From Branchipolynoe longqiensis (taxonomy: Eukaryota > Annelida > Polychaeta > Phyllodocida > Polynoidae), in assembly GCA_030323885.1 (NCBI GenBank), contig CM059186.1, forward strand, positions 24,137,849 to 24,201,848: 64,000 nucleotides of DNA, read 5' to 3'. Positions 1 to 12,400 of the stretch are shown here, piece after piece. The stretch's first letter is position 1. Every line of letters starts with the position of its first letter. The notes under the pieces are model-generated. The model was not told the origin of the DNA, made no database searches, and saw nothing but the letters and a program-made list of their open reading frames with translations. The position numbers and the translations under genes were made by a program.

Positions 1-303
1 GTCCATAGTCATTTTTGATACAGATCTTTAGTTAAATTTATGGAAATAAAAATGTTGAGCTATGATGCTGAGACTGGCAAAATGAGCTGGTATGCGGGAC
101 ATATGTATGTGAATTATTATGTGATAGATACAGTATTGTAGGTGAAAGATACGGATTGCCATAACAAAAATGTGGCATGTATGTATCAATGTTTTCATAA
201 TTTCTGATATTTCTCATCATTATCGGACTGGGTACTGGGATGCATTCCACCTAATCCAGCTATGTTGTGCATTACACAGCTCTCTAAAAGTGTCAGAACT
301 CAC
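1..303 (-). other. RALGAPB: RALGAPB intron (partial)
   Basis: AT-rich intronic sequence downstream of the last visible exon. I see no further exon or recognisable repeat. Confidence 0.7.
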
Positions 304-448
304 CTGCCCGTCTGGCCCTGCATGTGAATGCGGTACAGCCCGGAGGCGAGCGCGTGGATGAAGATGATGTACAGTGGCTCCCCCTGGCGTGCCCCCAGAG
401 AACCTAGCGGCAGCTCGAGCCCTGTGTGCGCAGCGTGCAGGAGGTCAC
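304..448 (-). CDS. RALGAPB: RALGAPB exon 20 in window (145 bp), last exon visible
   Basis: The acceptor is cccgtgtgtgtag and the donor is ACGGGCAG|gtgagt. It enters in phase 1 and ends in phase 2. It encodes [20 protein letters not shown], then [20 protein letters not shown] and MQGQTG, matching the V.FIHPL..GL.RI..QGA.GK segment. The remaining C-terminal part of the protein must lie below position 1. Confidence 0.92.
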
Positions 449-3400
449 CTACACACACGGGTTAATGACGGGACACATTACATTTTGTTTTTGTATATTA
501 CACATTACACCCCCCTCCCCCCGAACGGAGGAGGTGGGAAGGGGTCAACTCTTATACACTTATAATGTTAAAGTTGCATAGTACGATGGTTTCGAGTTTC
601 TGTCATTTTCTGAGCTAAATATATTAGGTTGATCGTTATAATCTACCTTCCATTAGTTTGATGTAACTTTTAATTTAAATGGCTAACTTTTGAGATATTT
701 GAATTGCAAACATCTGAAAATAATGTTGGCATGTATGCCAAAACTCTAACTATAGGCTTCTGGAGTAACGGGTTCTATTAAATTGCCTCAGTATTCCATT
801 CTATGTGGTGACAAATGTTTGATAAGTGCACCAGTATGATAGAAAGTCAAAACCATCGTACTATGCAACTTTAAGAAAGAGAAAGAATCCAACCCACCCC
901 TATCACATACAGTTTTTGCGGAGACCCCATCTTCTGAGCCCATAATACTGAACTTATTACGGCTAACCCACTTCATAATCTACAAACATGCCCTACCCAA
1001 GTACCCGCTGAACTACCTATTTATAATGTAATGTAAATAGCCGGAAGACCAGTGCCTCAGAGCTGAAAAATTGTATGTTCTGATGAATAAGCTGTTTTAC
1101 CACACCAAAAAAACCCATAAAAACAACCAATGATCCACTAATATGCCCTACCTAAATACCCGCTGAACTACCTATACACAATGTGATGTAAACAGCTGGA
1201 AGACCAGTGCCTCAGCGCTGAAAAATTGTATGTTCTGATGAATAAGCTGTTTTACCACACAAAAAAAAACCATAAAAACAACCAATAATCAACTAATATG
1301 TCCTACCTAAGTACCCGCTGAACTACCTATACACAATGTGATGTAAATGGCCGGACGACCAGTGCCTCGGCTCTGAAAAAAATGTATGGTATAATGAACA
1401 AAATGTTTTCCCCCCAAAACACCCCAACAAAAAAAACACACCTCCATCCTACTAGTCCAATGGTAACCCCCCCCCCGCCCCCCCGCGCCTACCTGCCGGG
1501 AAGCTCTCCTTGTCCTCGTAGTCCTCCAGCCACACGACGAATATCTTGGTGTCGCTGATGGTGCTGGCGTTGATCGAGAAGCGCGAGGAGCGGCGCAGGG
1601 GCCGCGAGTTGTCGGTCGGCGTGCCGGGGCTGTCGGTGAGGCGCGCCCGGTCAGCGGGCGGCCTCTCCAGGTCGAGCGACAGGCTCTTGGGCTTGGTGGC
1701 CGCTATGTCGACGGGTCGCGTTCCTTTGGGCACCGCCTCGGCAGCCGCCACCTGCAGCGTCGTCCGCGAGTCTGCGCGCAAGGTCAAGGTCATCTCAGAA
1801 AGTGAGTGGTGACATTATATTGCGGTTTGTGGTGAATTTATTTTAAGACGCAGGGCGTTAGCCAGACTGCTCTTCACTCTGTAATATTGGTTCTAGGAGA
1901 AACCAGCCATATCTGCGCATGGAATTGTGATACAGAGAAGATTTTTTGTTTAAACTAAAATAAATAAACTTAGGCCAAATGAAAAAAATTGATGATCATC
2001 CCTGCCTGTGCCTGAACAATCACTGTTAAAAATGCGTCGGGTTAGCAGCAATTAAACTTTTGTAAGCACACAGTCTGCAACATAGTTACGTATTATGTTT
2101 ACATCGTATGCCAGATGCTATACCTAACTATGTATGGAGACTGGTAAACACCCTAACACCATGTGCACGCACTGAAATTAATGTTTATGTAATTCCATTG
2201 AAATCATGTCATTCATCGTCTGAAAAGAAACCACCCTAAAACACACAAAAAAAGTGGCCGCCCGACCCTGCTTTGTGTGATCAAAAGGACGATCACCAAC
2301 TTTATTTTATTTGGCCTTATGCAAAAAAAAATTTCAATGGGAGGAGCAGTGACTGCGAATGTATTCACCTATGATGTACTTCTTTTTCATCACATCAAAT
2401 ATTCAACAATCATAAGAATTCAGTCTGGAACTGAGCCAATACATTTTTATAGGTTATCTACTTATTAACGCATCCATTTAAATTATATTCATAATGATCG
2501 AATTAATAGTATTTAAACCTTTAACATTTAACTACTTTGTATTCTTATCGCACCCGAGATATTAATAGCGAAGTTAATTCACGTTTGTGTTTTAGATCGG
2601 TGTATGCCTATAGTAACCTACTCAGGTTTAAACTAGAGATTTTCTTAAATCAAAATGCTTAAAAAATGAAAATATGTAAATGAGGACACTGCGGAAAATC
2701 ATCAATGTAGCCACGTACATAAACTAGACGATTTCAAATGCATGCATTCTGTGTCTCCATTATACATTTTATACAATAAGAGCTAAAATACCTCCATTCT
2801 AGTGCAAGTGGAGAGAGAAACAAAGATCACTACAATTTGGCTTTATTTGGTTTGTTTTTCTGTACATTAATTGATTAAGCAGGGGAAATTTCAAACGAGG
2901 ACAAGGCATCAGCACCATTTTATATCTGAGTGTATGTATATATATAATCTATATATAATATATATATATATACAAACACACATATATCTCTCTCTATATA
3001 TATATTAGCATTGGATATTATAAAACATATATGTTTATGCTTAGGTAATTACCATGCGCCTGACTAGGTATCAGCACCATTTAACAATAATTTTTTTTAG
3101 TATTGGGTATGACAAAATATATATGCTTACATTGAAATGATCATGCGTCTGTGAGGAAATTGATCAGTTCTCACAATTCTTTGCTTTGAGTCTGCCCAAT
3201 TGATTAATTATTCAGCTATTTGAACACAGCCCGAACTAGCCTTACAAGTGCTGCAGCATCCGTACACGTGTGAAGATATGGAATTCAAGGCTTTTCAAGG
3301 CTGTTTTTGATAGCAATTCAAGACTATTTTCATTTAAATTTCAATGGGGGAAAAACAATGGAGAATGGCGATTTCAGACTAATGTAGAATTGGGGGGACA

Positions 3401-6400
3401 GTTTAATGGAATTCAAGGCTTTTCATGACTAATTACCCAAAATAGGTTAAATTCAAGGCTTTTTGGTGGCCTTGAAATGGGGCAAATGAAGTTCAAGACT
3501 TTTCAGGCCCCGTACGGACCCTGAGTGCTAGCTAACACGCGAGTAACAACTGCTATAGAACCAGTGCACGACCAACACAAAACAGTGTCCCAGTTACAAG
3601 GTTCATTTATCAGGGATGAAAGTGATCCTGGATATTTTAAAAAAAGAAAGAAAAAAGAACAGATACCACAAACAAGATGGGTGATAATAGAATCACAACC
3701 CTGACAGAACATTCTCCGAGCAGTCTGTAATGATTGGGCAAAGGTATAGTGCTAAGACTGTGCTAGGAGAGTAATTTATGAAATTTCCATGATTTCTAAA
3801 CCTATGAGAAAAATTCTCTGCATCTTTACAGAAATCCACCCCTCGGTGGGATTGTATCACTGACGAGGAGGAACAAGGCAGCTTCAAGGATTCTGCTGGT
3901 CACTATGCAACCAGAAATGGAATAACGTTAAAATATAATTGTCATTTTGTAATATTTAGGAAACAGGCAAAAGAAACGTACAAAAACTATCCAAATATAT
4001 TAGATATTTTTTTAAAGAAAAATGTAATTCCGGTTATATCAAAAACCGCGAAATCGTGGATTTTTTTCATCCCTGATGCATATATATACAAGGTGCTTGC
4101 TCTCTGTTAAATTTTTTTTCATGTAAGAGGCACAGATGTCGTTACTGCAGTTACCAATGCTCAAGTACATTGATTCTCCTACCAAAGTCAACAATGGCAC
4201 ATACATCCATAGCCTACAAATCCTAATAAACCAGCTAAAGAAAATTATTACTCAATATTCTAGGCACAAATGTATGCAAGAGCTAATAATGGCCCGACTC
4301 TCTAGCTCTCTCTTAAATTGACCTATGGTCTTGTACCTTATTCCATAATTCATGAAAGAATTAATAGAAATCTATTCATAATGAGTGACGTTATCAGGAA
4401 TGAAATTTTCCTCTCATAATTTAAAATGTATTGCATAAATTCTTCCTTAAATTTATGCAATTTTGCTGTGAGCAACTATATTCTTTTCGTGACAAAGACG
4501 GCCGAAATCAGTGAAAAAGCTAGCTTTCCATCCTTACGTTATCGTGACAAAATTCCTCTACTCGATAGGGATACATATTGTGGTGGCTGTTTTAGGAGCT
4601 AATCGAAGCATGGCCCAACCATTAATTTTGAAGAATAAAAATATCTCTTTAAAAAACCCACTAAACCTTTTACTATTCTTCGAAAAAAAAATGGAATTGC
4701 CAACTATTTTCACCCAACTTTTGATCCACTCATAATTAATCAAGTTGCCGAATCTGATGAAAACCTACTTCCAATGCCGTTATCTAGATTTGAACCTACA
4801 CACCTAACTTAGGTACTCATGCACTCATTAATCATTCCTTTTGGGGTTTTCCCCCTCGAAGCATCAAAAGTCGTCGGCATAGACAGGCAGTGCAATGACC
4901 TAGTTAACACAGCAATGATGTACTTACTGCACTTGGCTTCATTTGGTATGCGCACCAATTATTTCCCAAACTTTTACTTTAAATAGTTTCAAAGTTAACA
5001 AATTATCCTTTAAGCATGATCTGGCCGGAAGACCAGTGCGTCGACGCTGAAAAATATCTTTATTCGCTGAACAAAATGATCATTTACAAAAAAAGAGATT
5101 ATTATTAAAGTAGTATATTTATCTAAAAATTAAATACAAACATTCTAAACCAATTGATTATGCACCTTTAAACCATTCATGCAATCACCATGGGTTTCTG
5201 TACAGTGCGGTTTACGGACAGGTTAGGAGGGTATACAAGGAAAGTGTGCAGGGGAGCTTTCATACCATGATGTCTATTACACAGAGTCTTGTATTAATTT
5301 AGTGTAGTTTCATCATCCGCCATCAATGGAGATGAATATATCTGATTAGTCACACACTAATTAAAAAAAGCTAATTGTATTATAATTATTCGTACAGATA
5401 TACATTTATGCATATATATATATATATATATATGTGCCTGTCTCAAAAGGTGATAACTCTTCTTTTTTTTTGTCCATTGTAACGATTGACAGAGAACAGC
5501 ACAGAAACACATATATATGTATGGGTTAAAGGCCACCTCCCACTTGGCAAATATTTGGTAAACACCCATGTGTGGGTATATATATATACCGTATTCTCAT
5601 GGGTTAACACACTGGGTGTTTAAATTGGCAAATCACTGAAGTGGCTGGTGAGCCTTTACCCACACATGGGCGTTTAAGAGGTGCGTGGGTGGGTGTTTAC
5701 CAAATATTGGCCAAGTGGGAGGTGGGTGTTAACCCATACATGGGCGTTAACCCGTGAGAATACAGTATATAATGCAAATATATACACTTATATATAAAAA
5801 TAATTATAATACAATTAGCTTTAGACATATATACAGTATTTCTTTATTTATTATTAAGTTTGGCTCAAGCATTTCGGGTATGACTTATTTTAAAAGACAA
5901 TTATTTTAGCATCGTGGGATGTATGCGTTTCGATGGTTGCCTTGGTTACAGCTCACCAGATGGCATCAGTCGGTAGAAAACGGCTACTAGTGACCACATG
6001 CATGACTCCAGGCTTTTACAATAAGCAGGGATGCCAGTTGGGGTTGACCAAATTAGTGGAAAACATGAAAACGTCTGTGTCAAGTTTAGTTCAGGCAGTA
6101 CCCGCTGACCGGGTAGGCTCAGTATTGACGGTAGTGTTCTCGTAATGCGACAGGAGGCGCCACCGGTGGTGTCAGTGCTTAGCCTTATGAGAAAGTTGTC
6201 GTTGAATATTGACCAATCACAGCACACCAAATTCTTCATATTTTGCCCATTCCATTAAAGATTTTCTAGGAGAAATCTCTACTGGAAAATAGCAGAATTA
6301 TCTTGAATGAGCGAGTTCGCTAATTCGGTGTCATTGCTGGACACGGCAGGCTCAAGGCCGAATTGACGTGCGACAGGGTCTCACACCCCACCCCACCCCC

Positions 6401-9400
6401 GCCAGCGGCGGGGGAGGGGAGGGGGGTCCAAATAAAAGCCTTGATTAACCCACTCATGCCTCTGAGTCAGCTGTGTCTGTAACAATGATGGAAAATTGTC
6501 TATCTCCCCCCCCCCCCCCCCCCCCCCACACAAATTTAAAAAAAATTAAACGTCCCAAATTATCTAAAACGTATAGAAAAATCGAATTTAAAAAAAAATA
6601 AAGAGAACAAAAATTGGTAGTAATGGATATGCATGGAACTTGGAAAATGAAAAAATCTAAGTCATCCCAAATTGTCTAAAACGTTAATAAAAAATTGTTA
6701 AATGAAAAAAGGAGAAATTTGGAAATTATTGGAATTCCATTAATTAGTGGAAGACTGGCATCCCTGTATAAGCATAAATAGATAAATAGATAAGATGCTC
6801 ACTGGATGGGGAAAAAACTACATACTGCTTTTTTGGGGGCTGGGGGGAGCTGCACTTAAGATGCTGACTTTAGTTGAACTATTTCATCTATTTATGTGGT
6901 CTTCTCTGTGGCAAAGTGGCGGACTCCTAATTTGAAAGTTAGTGGTTCGATTCATCATGCCATCACCTTTGCCAATTTGATTTCCACCACTGTGTTGCTC
7001 TCATACCATGTCTATGAGGTTAAAAATCAATTGGATTGGTAAAAGTGTAGGCCCGGGCTTTCTATCGACCAACTGTCTAATGGTGAAAACAAGTCTAGTC
7101 AGACTTATACATGATAGGCAGCATAAATCTTCAAAAGAAATAAAAATATTATGCCCCAATTTTTCATTTGATAAATAATTTATTCCATCATTAAATCTGA
7201 TGCTGTATTTAAGAGCTTCTTTATTAATGTGGTGATTTAAAAATTTTTTTCACTTGCAGCGGCATTTGGATATTTTGAAACAGATTTTTGAGCAGAGTCC
7301 CATAGGAAGTGAGTTGTGAAGTATCTATGCCGGAATGTTACTTTATGGCCATGAAAGGACTTCTACTGCAGGCGATATACATATATATTAGGGTCCATGC
7401 ACAAATATATATATTAGTATCCATACACATGTGAAGATATGGAATTCAAGGCTATTTCAAGGCTTTTCAAGGCTGGTTTTGATAAGAATTCAAGACTATT
7501 TTTATTTGTATTTCAGGAAAAAACAACAATGGCAAATGGTGATTTCACACTAATTTAGATCAGTGGGGACAGTTTAATGAAATTCAAGGGTTTTCAAGAC
7601 TAATTACAAAAAAATAGGTTGAATTCAAGGCTTTTCAAGGACTTTCCAGGCCAAATATGGACCCTGCTATATATGTGTCTGTGTGTCTGTGTGTGCGCGC
7701 TCGTATGGAGTATAATAAAGCACGGGGAAACAATATTTATCTGTTGATGTTTGGTTATTATTGAACATTGATGAATACGACTGAATATTGGAGTCGCGCG
7801 CCAACCCGCCGGCTCCGACTTGGGCGACTGACGCGCCCCCACCGTGCGCTGCGGACACTAATTGCCCTTCCGCCCTTCTGTAGCATATATATATACCTAG
7901 TGGAAATATATGGGATGCAAAATACGAATGTTTGAGACGTTGGGATATATTTGTTGCTTATACGTCCACTAAATAATTCCAACAAAATTAAACCACGACT
8001 GATGCTCTCGGGTGACCTGTGTCCAAAACTAACAATTATTTTCTCTTTTTAAAATAAATTTTATCTACAGATTCGAAGTGCTATAGATTACTGTTATTTC
8101 ACACAGATCAGGTTCTCCTAGAGAATAAATGAAAATGTTAGTTCTGGCAGAGCATGCCTAGAAAGAAAAAAGATGTACAAGTAATCCAATGCTATTATGC
8201 AGTACCCAAGAGTCCACGAGGGAGCTTCACAGAACCTGAGCCCTGCCTGCTCTCAAGCCAGGGTTACACGCCTGGGCCCCGCCACACTGCCCGGCCGCAA
8301 TACCCGAGTAGTGCCTGCTGTAGTGCCGAGTAGTGTCTGCTGTAGCGATGAGTAGTGTGTAGTGTATAGGGCCATAACTAGTGAATAACTAAAGCTACAT
8401 AGTCAGATGCAAACATCAAATTTTGAAAACCAAAACAGTTTGTTGGTGTTTGTTGTTTTACATCCTAGTAACATCTAAGGTCATATCAGGATGAATACTG
8501 ATGACGAATGTGACAGTGCACACTCATGGCGACTTTTCATAGTGCTGACCCACTGGGACACCAGGCCGCCAGCACCATGACCCGATATCACACTGACACT
8601 AAGCCAAACCAGTCCTTGCCCTATCCTAATAATGCCAAGCTCATGGCTAGGAAGCGACAAGTATAAATTTGTAAGTCATTGGTTTGACTCGACCAGGGTT
8701 CGAACCCATGAACCCATGAGTTTGGATCCTCCGATCTCCCAAAACAGGAGACGGACGCTCAAATCATTTGGCCATCCTGTCTGGTTCAAAACCAAAACAA
8801 TTATCAAGGTTTGATTCTACATATCTAACTTAGATACTGGTGCACTTGTTAAACATGTGTCACCACATAGAAGGGAATATGGAGGCAATTTAATAGAATA
8901 TGTTACTGCAGAAGCTTATAGTGTCAGAGTTTTGGCATATTTGCACTTAAAATATCTCAAAAGTTAGCCCTTTAAAATAAAAGTTTCTTCAAACTGAAGT
9001 AAGGTAGATTGTAGCGATCAACCTGATATATTTATCTAAGAAAATGACAGAAACTCAAAACCATCAGACTATGCACCTTTAAATACACTGTATTGGTCCC
9101 TATGTAACCAGTGGAGTTGGGTGGGCGCGCGTGCGCGCATGCGTGTATGTGTGTGAAATATTAGATATATACATGTTATATACATGTTTACATGTCTAAA
9201 TAATAATATGTGTATATATACATATTATATACTCATATATGTACATATTGCTTATTATATAAGCATACTATATATACATATATACACATATTATGTATAC
9301 ATATTATATATACATATATATATATATATATATGGTCAATATTATATACATATGCATACATATGTATCTATATATGTAAATATAAATATATACACATAAA

Positions 9401-12400
9401 ACATTTATATATACATAAAATTAATTGTTGTATGTGGGGGATGGTGCTTGTCTTTTTCATTTGTTTAACTACGCACAAATACATCACAATACATCTCTCT
9501 CTCTCTCTCTCTCTCACACCACACACCCCCCCCCACACCCCCACACACACACACACACAGAGGTTCCGTACTCATTTGAAGATATGGGCAAGGCTGTTTT
9601 TGATAGGAATTCAAGACTATTCATTTAGATTTCATGGGAAAAAACAAAAATGGTCAATGACGATTTTGAGGGACCTAAAAGGTTACATTCAAGGCTTTTC
9701 AAGGCTAATTAACCAAAAATACGTTAAATTCAATGCCTCGAAATGGGGCAAATGAAGTTTAAGACTTTTCAAGACTTTCCAGGCCCCGTACGAACCCTGT
9801 TATAATATATATATACCCCAACGGAGGCTGGTAAATAAGAGACTAATTTTGAATGAAGCAAGGCAAGCCAACAGGTAACACAACACAATATGGTGGCGGC
9901 GTGGCGGTGTGGCAGTGTGGCGGGGAGGAGACCCCGGCGAATGAGGCGATGGCGGCGGTGGTGGTTGTGGTGGTACGAACCGGGAGGAGCAGGGCGCGGG
10001 TATGCCCCCTGCCACGGCAGTGACAGCGTCACGGCGACCGGGGTGCGGGACGTGGACCACCGGTGGCCCGAGACCGACAGCTCGTTAATACTGGACCACG
10101 ACCGGCCCCCCGGCCCGCTCGTGCGGCGCGTCCGGCCGCCGTCGGGCTTTGGCCGGAGCTGGTGGAGGTCGTGCCGGGTGGGACTGCCGGGCTCCGCCGA
10201 GGAGGAGGAGGGCATGGTGCCGCTGCGGAATCGGACAATCCGAGGAGTCGGCGAGGTGTTCAGGAAGTCACCATCTGTATCAGGCAACATCAGCGGGAGG
10301 TCCCCACGCGCACATTGAGAACTCGGCAAACTCAGGGGTAGTCCAGCGACATTGCAATGCAGCGTGTTATTGTGTGGGGGTTAGGGAAGGGTTTTACTTC
10401 CAGATTGTACTCCCGCGAGATTAGAGGTAGAGGTGAGTCTGGATTTGGTGTGTGTGTGTGTTTGTCTGTGTGTGAGTGAGTGTGCATACACACCATCTAT
10501 ATGACTATATATATATATATATATAAATTTATATATATGTATATATATAATATATATCTTGCCTATTCAATTTCTTAATAACATATACATAACCATATTA
10601 ATTTCGCATCAAAAGTGGGTCAGCAACAATCAGGATTATAGATATGATTGTTATGCATAAGCTTCTAAGATAATTTTTGCAATATTATAATAGCACAGAT
10701 TGCTGTGCCCATATTTGTTATTATACAATTTATACGTATATCGTATATATATACAATATTGATTACTCTTGTATTGTACACAATTGAAAAGCAGAAAACA
10801 CACATAAATAAACAAATCAATTGTATACATATATCATCGACCTGAATGGTGTTTTTACCTACAAATCAGAAAACACATGAGAAACTAAAGCAATTTTGTC
10901 TCATTTGTAAACAACACGCATTCAATATTAGTCTTGTGTGACACTGAAACAACAACAAATTTCGCCCAAGCCAAATGTCGTTCGAAGAAAGAAAAGCAGT
11001 TGGTTCCATGATATATAGTTTTGTAGCCTTCAACTAACCAGGGTATGTTTATACCCATACAGATTTTGCTTCCATTTTTGTTGTATTCAAATAACCAAAT
11101 ATAAAACAGATATTACTGTGTAGTTGATTATCAAAAGACCCCAGGAAAACGCCCTATATAAAAAGAACACAGTCGTGTTCTCATAAGGTTGTCAAACAAT
11201 ACATAAAGAAAAATGATAACCAACATAATATTCGATAAATTTGACATCTTCGTTTTCTTCACAATATCTTCTCATATCTGGGAAAATCATTCCGCCAGGA
11301 AAATGTAAAATAATACCCTGCCTAATTAAAACATTGCATGAGCAGGGGAAAATGATAACGCATTTAAAATAAAACACCAATCAAATGTTTTAAACACACA
11401 CAAATAAATGCACAAAGGTAATTGAGCAAAACGTTAATTATCACTTCTCAACAGTCTAACCATAACACAGGCACACTTTGTGTAAGAGAACGAATAAACA
11501 ATATAAATATGCCACAGCATAAAATATAATGCACTGTCACAAGTCGATACCCATCCTGATTTGACTTCAGATGTATTGTCACATGTCACTACACTTTCTG
11601 ATAAGACTTTAGATGCACTGTCATATGTCGATGCACGGTTACAAATCAATACCCATCCTGATTTGACTTTAGATGTATTGTCACATGTCACTACACTTGC
11701 TGATAAGACTTTAGATGCACTGTCATATGTCGATGCCCATCCTGAAATGACTTTTAGATGCACTGTTACAAATCAATACCCATCATGATATGACTTTAGA
11801 TGTCCTGTCACAAGTCTATACCCATCTTGATTTGACTTCAGACACACTGTCACAAGTCGATACCAATCCCGATATGACTTAAAGTACACGGTCACAAGTC
11901 GATACCTGTTCTGAAATGACTTCAGATGCATTGTCACAAGTCGACACCCATCTTGATTTGACTTTAGATGCACTGTCACAAGTCGATACCCTTTCTGATG
12001 AGACCTTAGATGTCCTGTCATAAGTCGATACCCATCCGGATATGACTTCAAATGCACTGTCACAAGTCGATACCCATCCTGATATGACCTAAAGTATACT
12101 GTCACAAGTCGATACCTGTTCTGAAATGACTTCAGATGTATTGTTATAAGTCGATACCCTTTCTGAAGACTTTAGATGCACTGTCATATGTCGATGCCCA
12201 TCCTAAAATGACTTCAAATGCACTGTCACAAGTCAATACCCATCCCGATATGACCTAAAGTACACTCCCCAAGACCTGTTCTGAAATGACTTCAGATGCA
12301 TTGTCACAAGTTGATACCCTTCTTGATTTGACTTTAGATGCATTGTCATATGTCGATGCCCATCCTGATATGACATTAGATGCATGTCAAAAGTTGATAC

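Larger units (their letters stand above)
449..1492 (-). other. RALGAPB: RALGAPB intron with a TTAA-type MITE and a 155-bp tandem array
   Basis: It holds the MITE at 568-874 and three tandem copies of a 155-bp unit at about 988-1430. No other coding signal is visible. Confidence 0.8.

Noticed and set aside
1493..1793. Exon 19 starting at 1793 with an ATG (MTLTLRADS…)
   Set aside because: That acceptor gives phase 0 and breaks frame with exon 18. The acceptor at 1772-1773 fits.
5933..6239. Open frames on both strands near 6.0-6.2 kb
   Set aside because: No domain, no phase-compatible splice sites for RALGAPB and no repeat match, so not supported as coding.
9769..10329. Long open frames on both strands (up to 186 codons) in the 9.8-10.3 kb region
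   Set aside because: They arise from GC-rich composition and run through a MITE end. Only the part after the acceptor at 10275 is kept as a low-confidence candidate exon.
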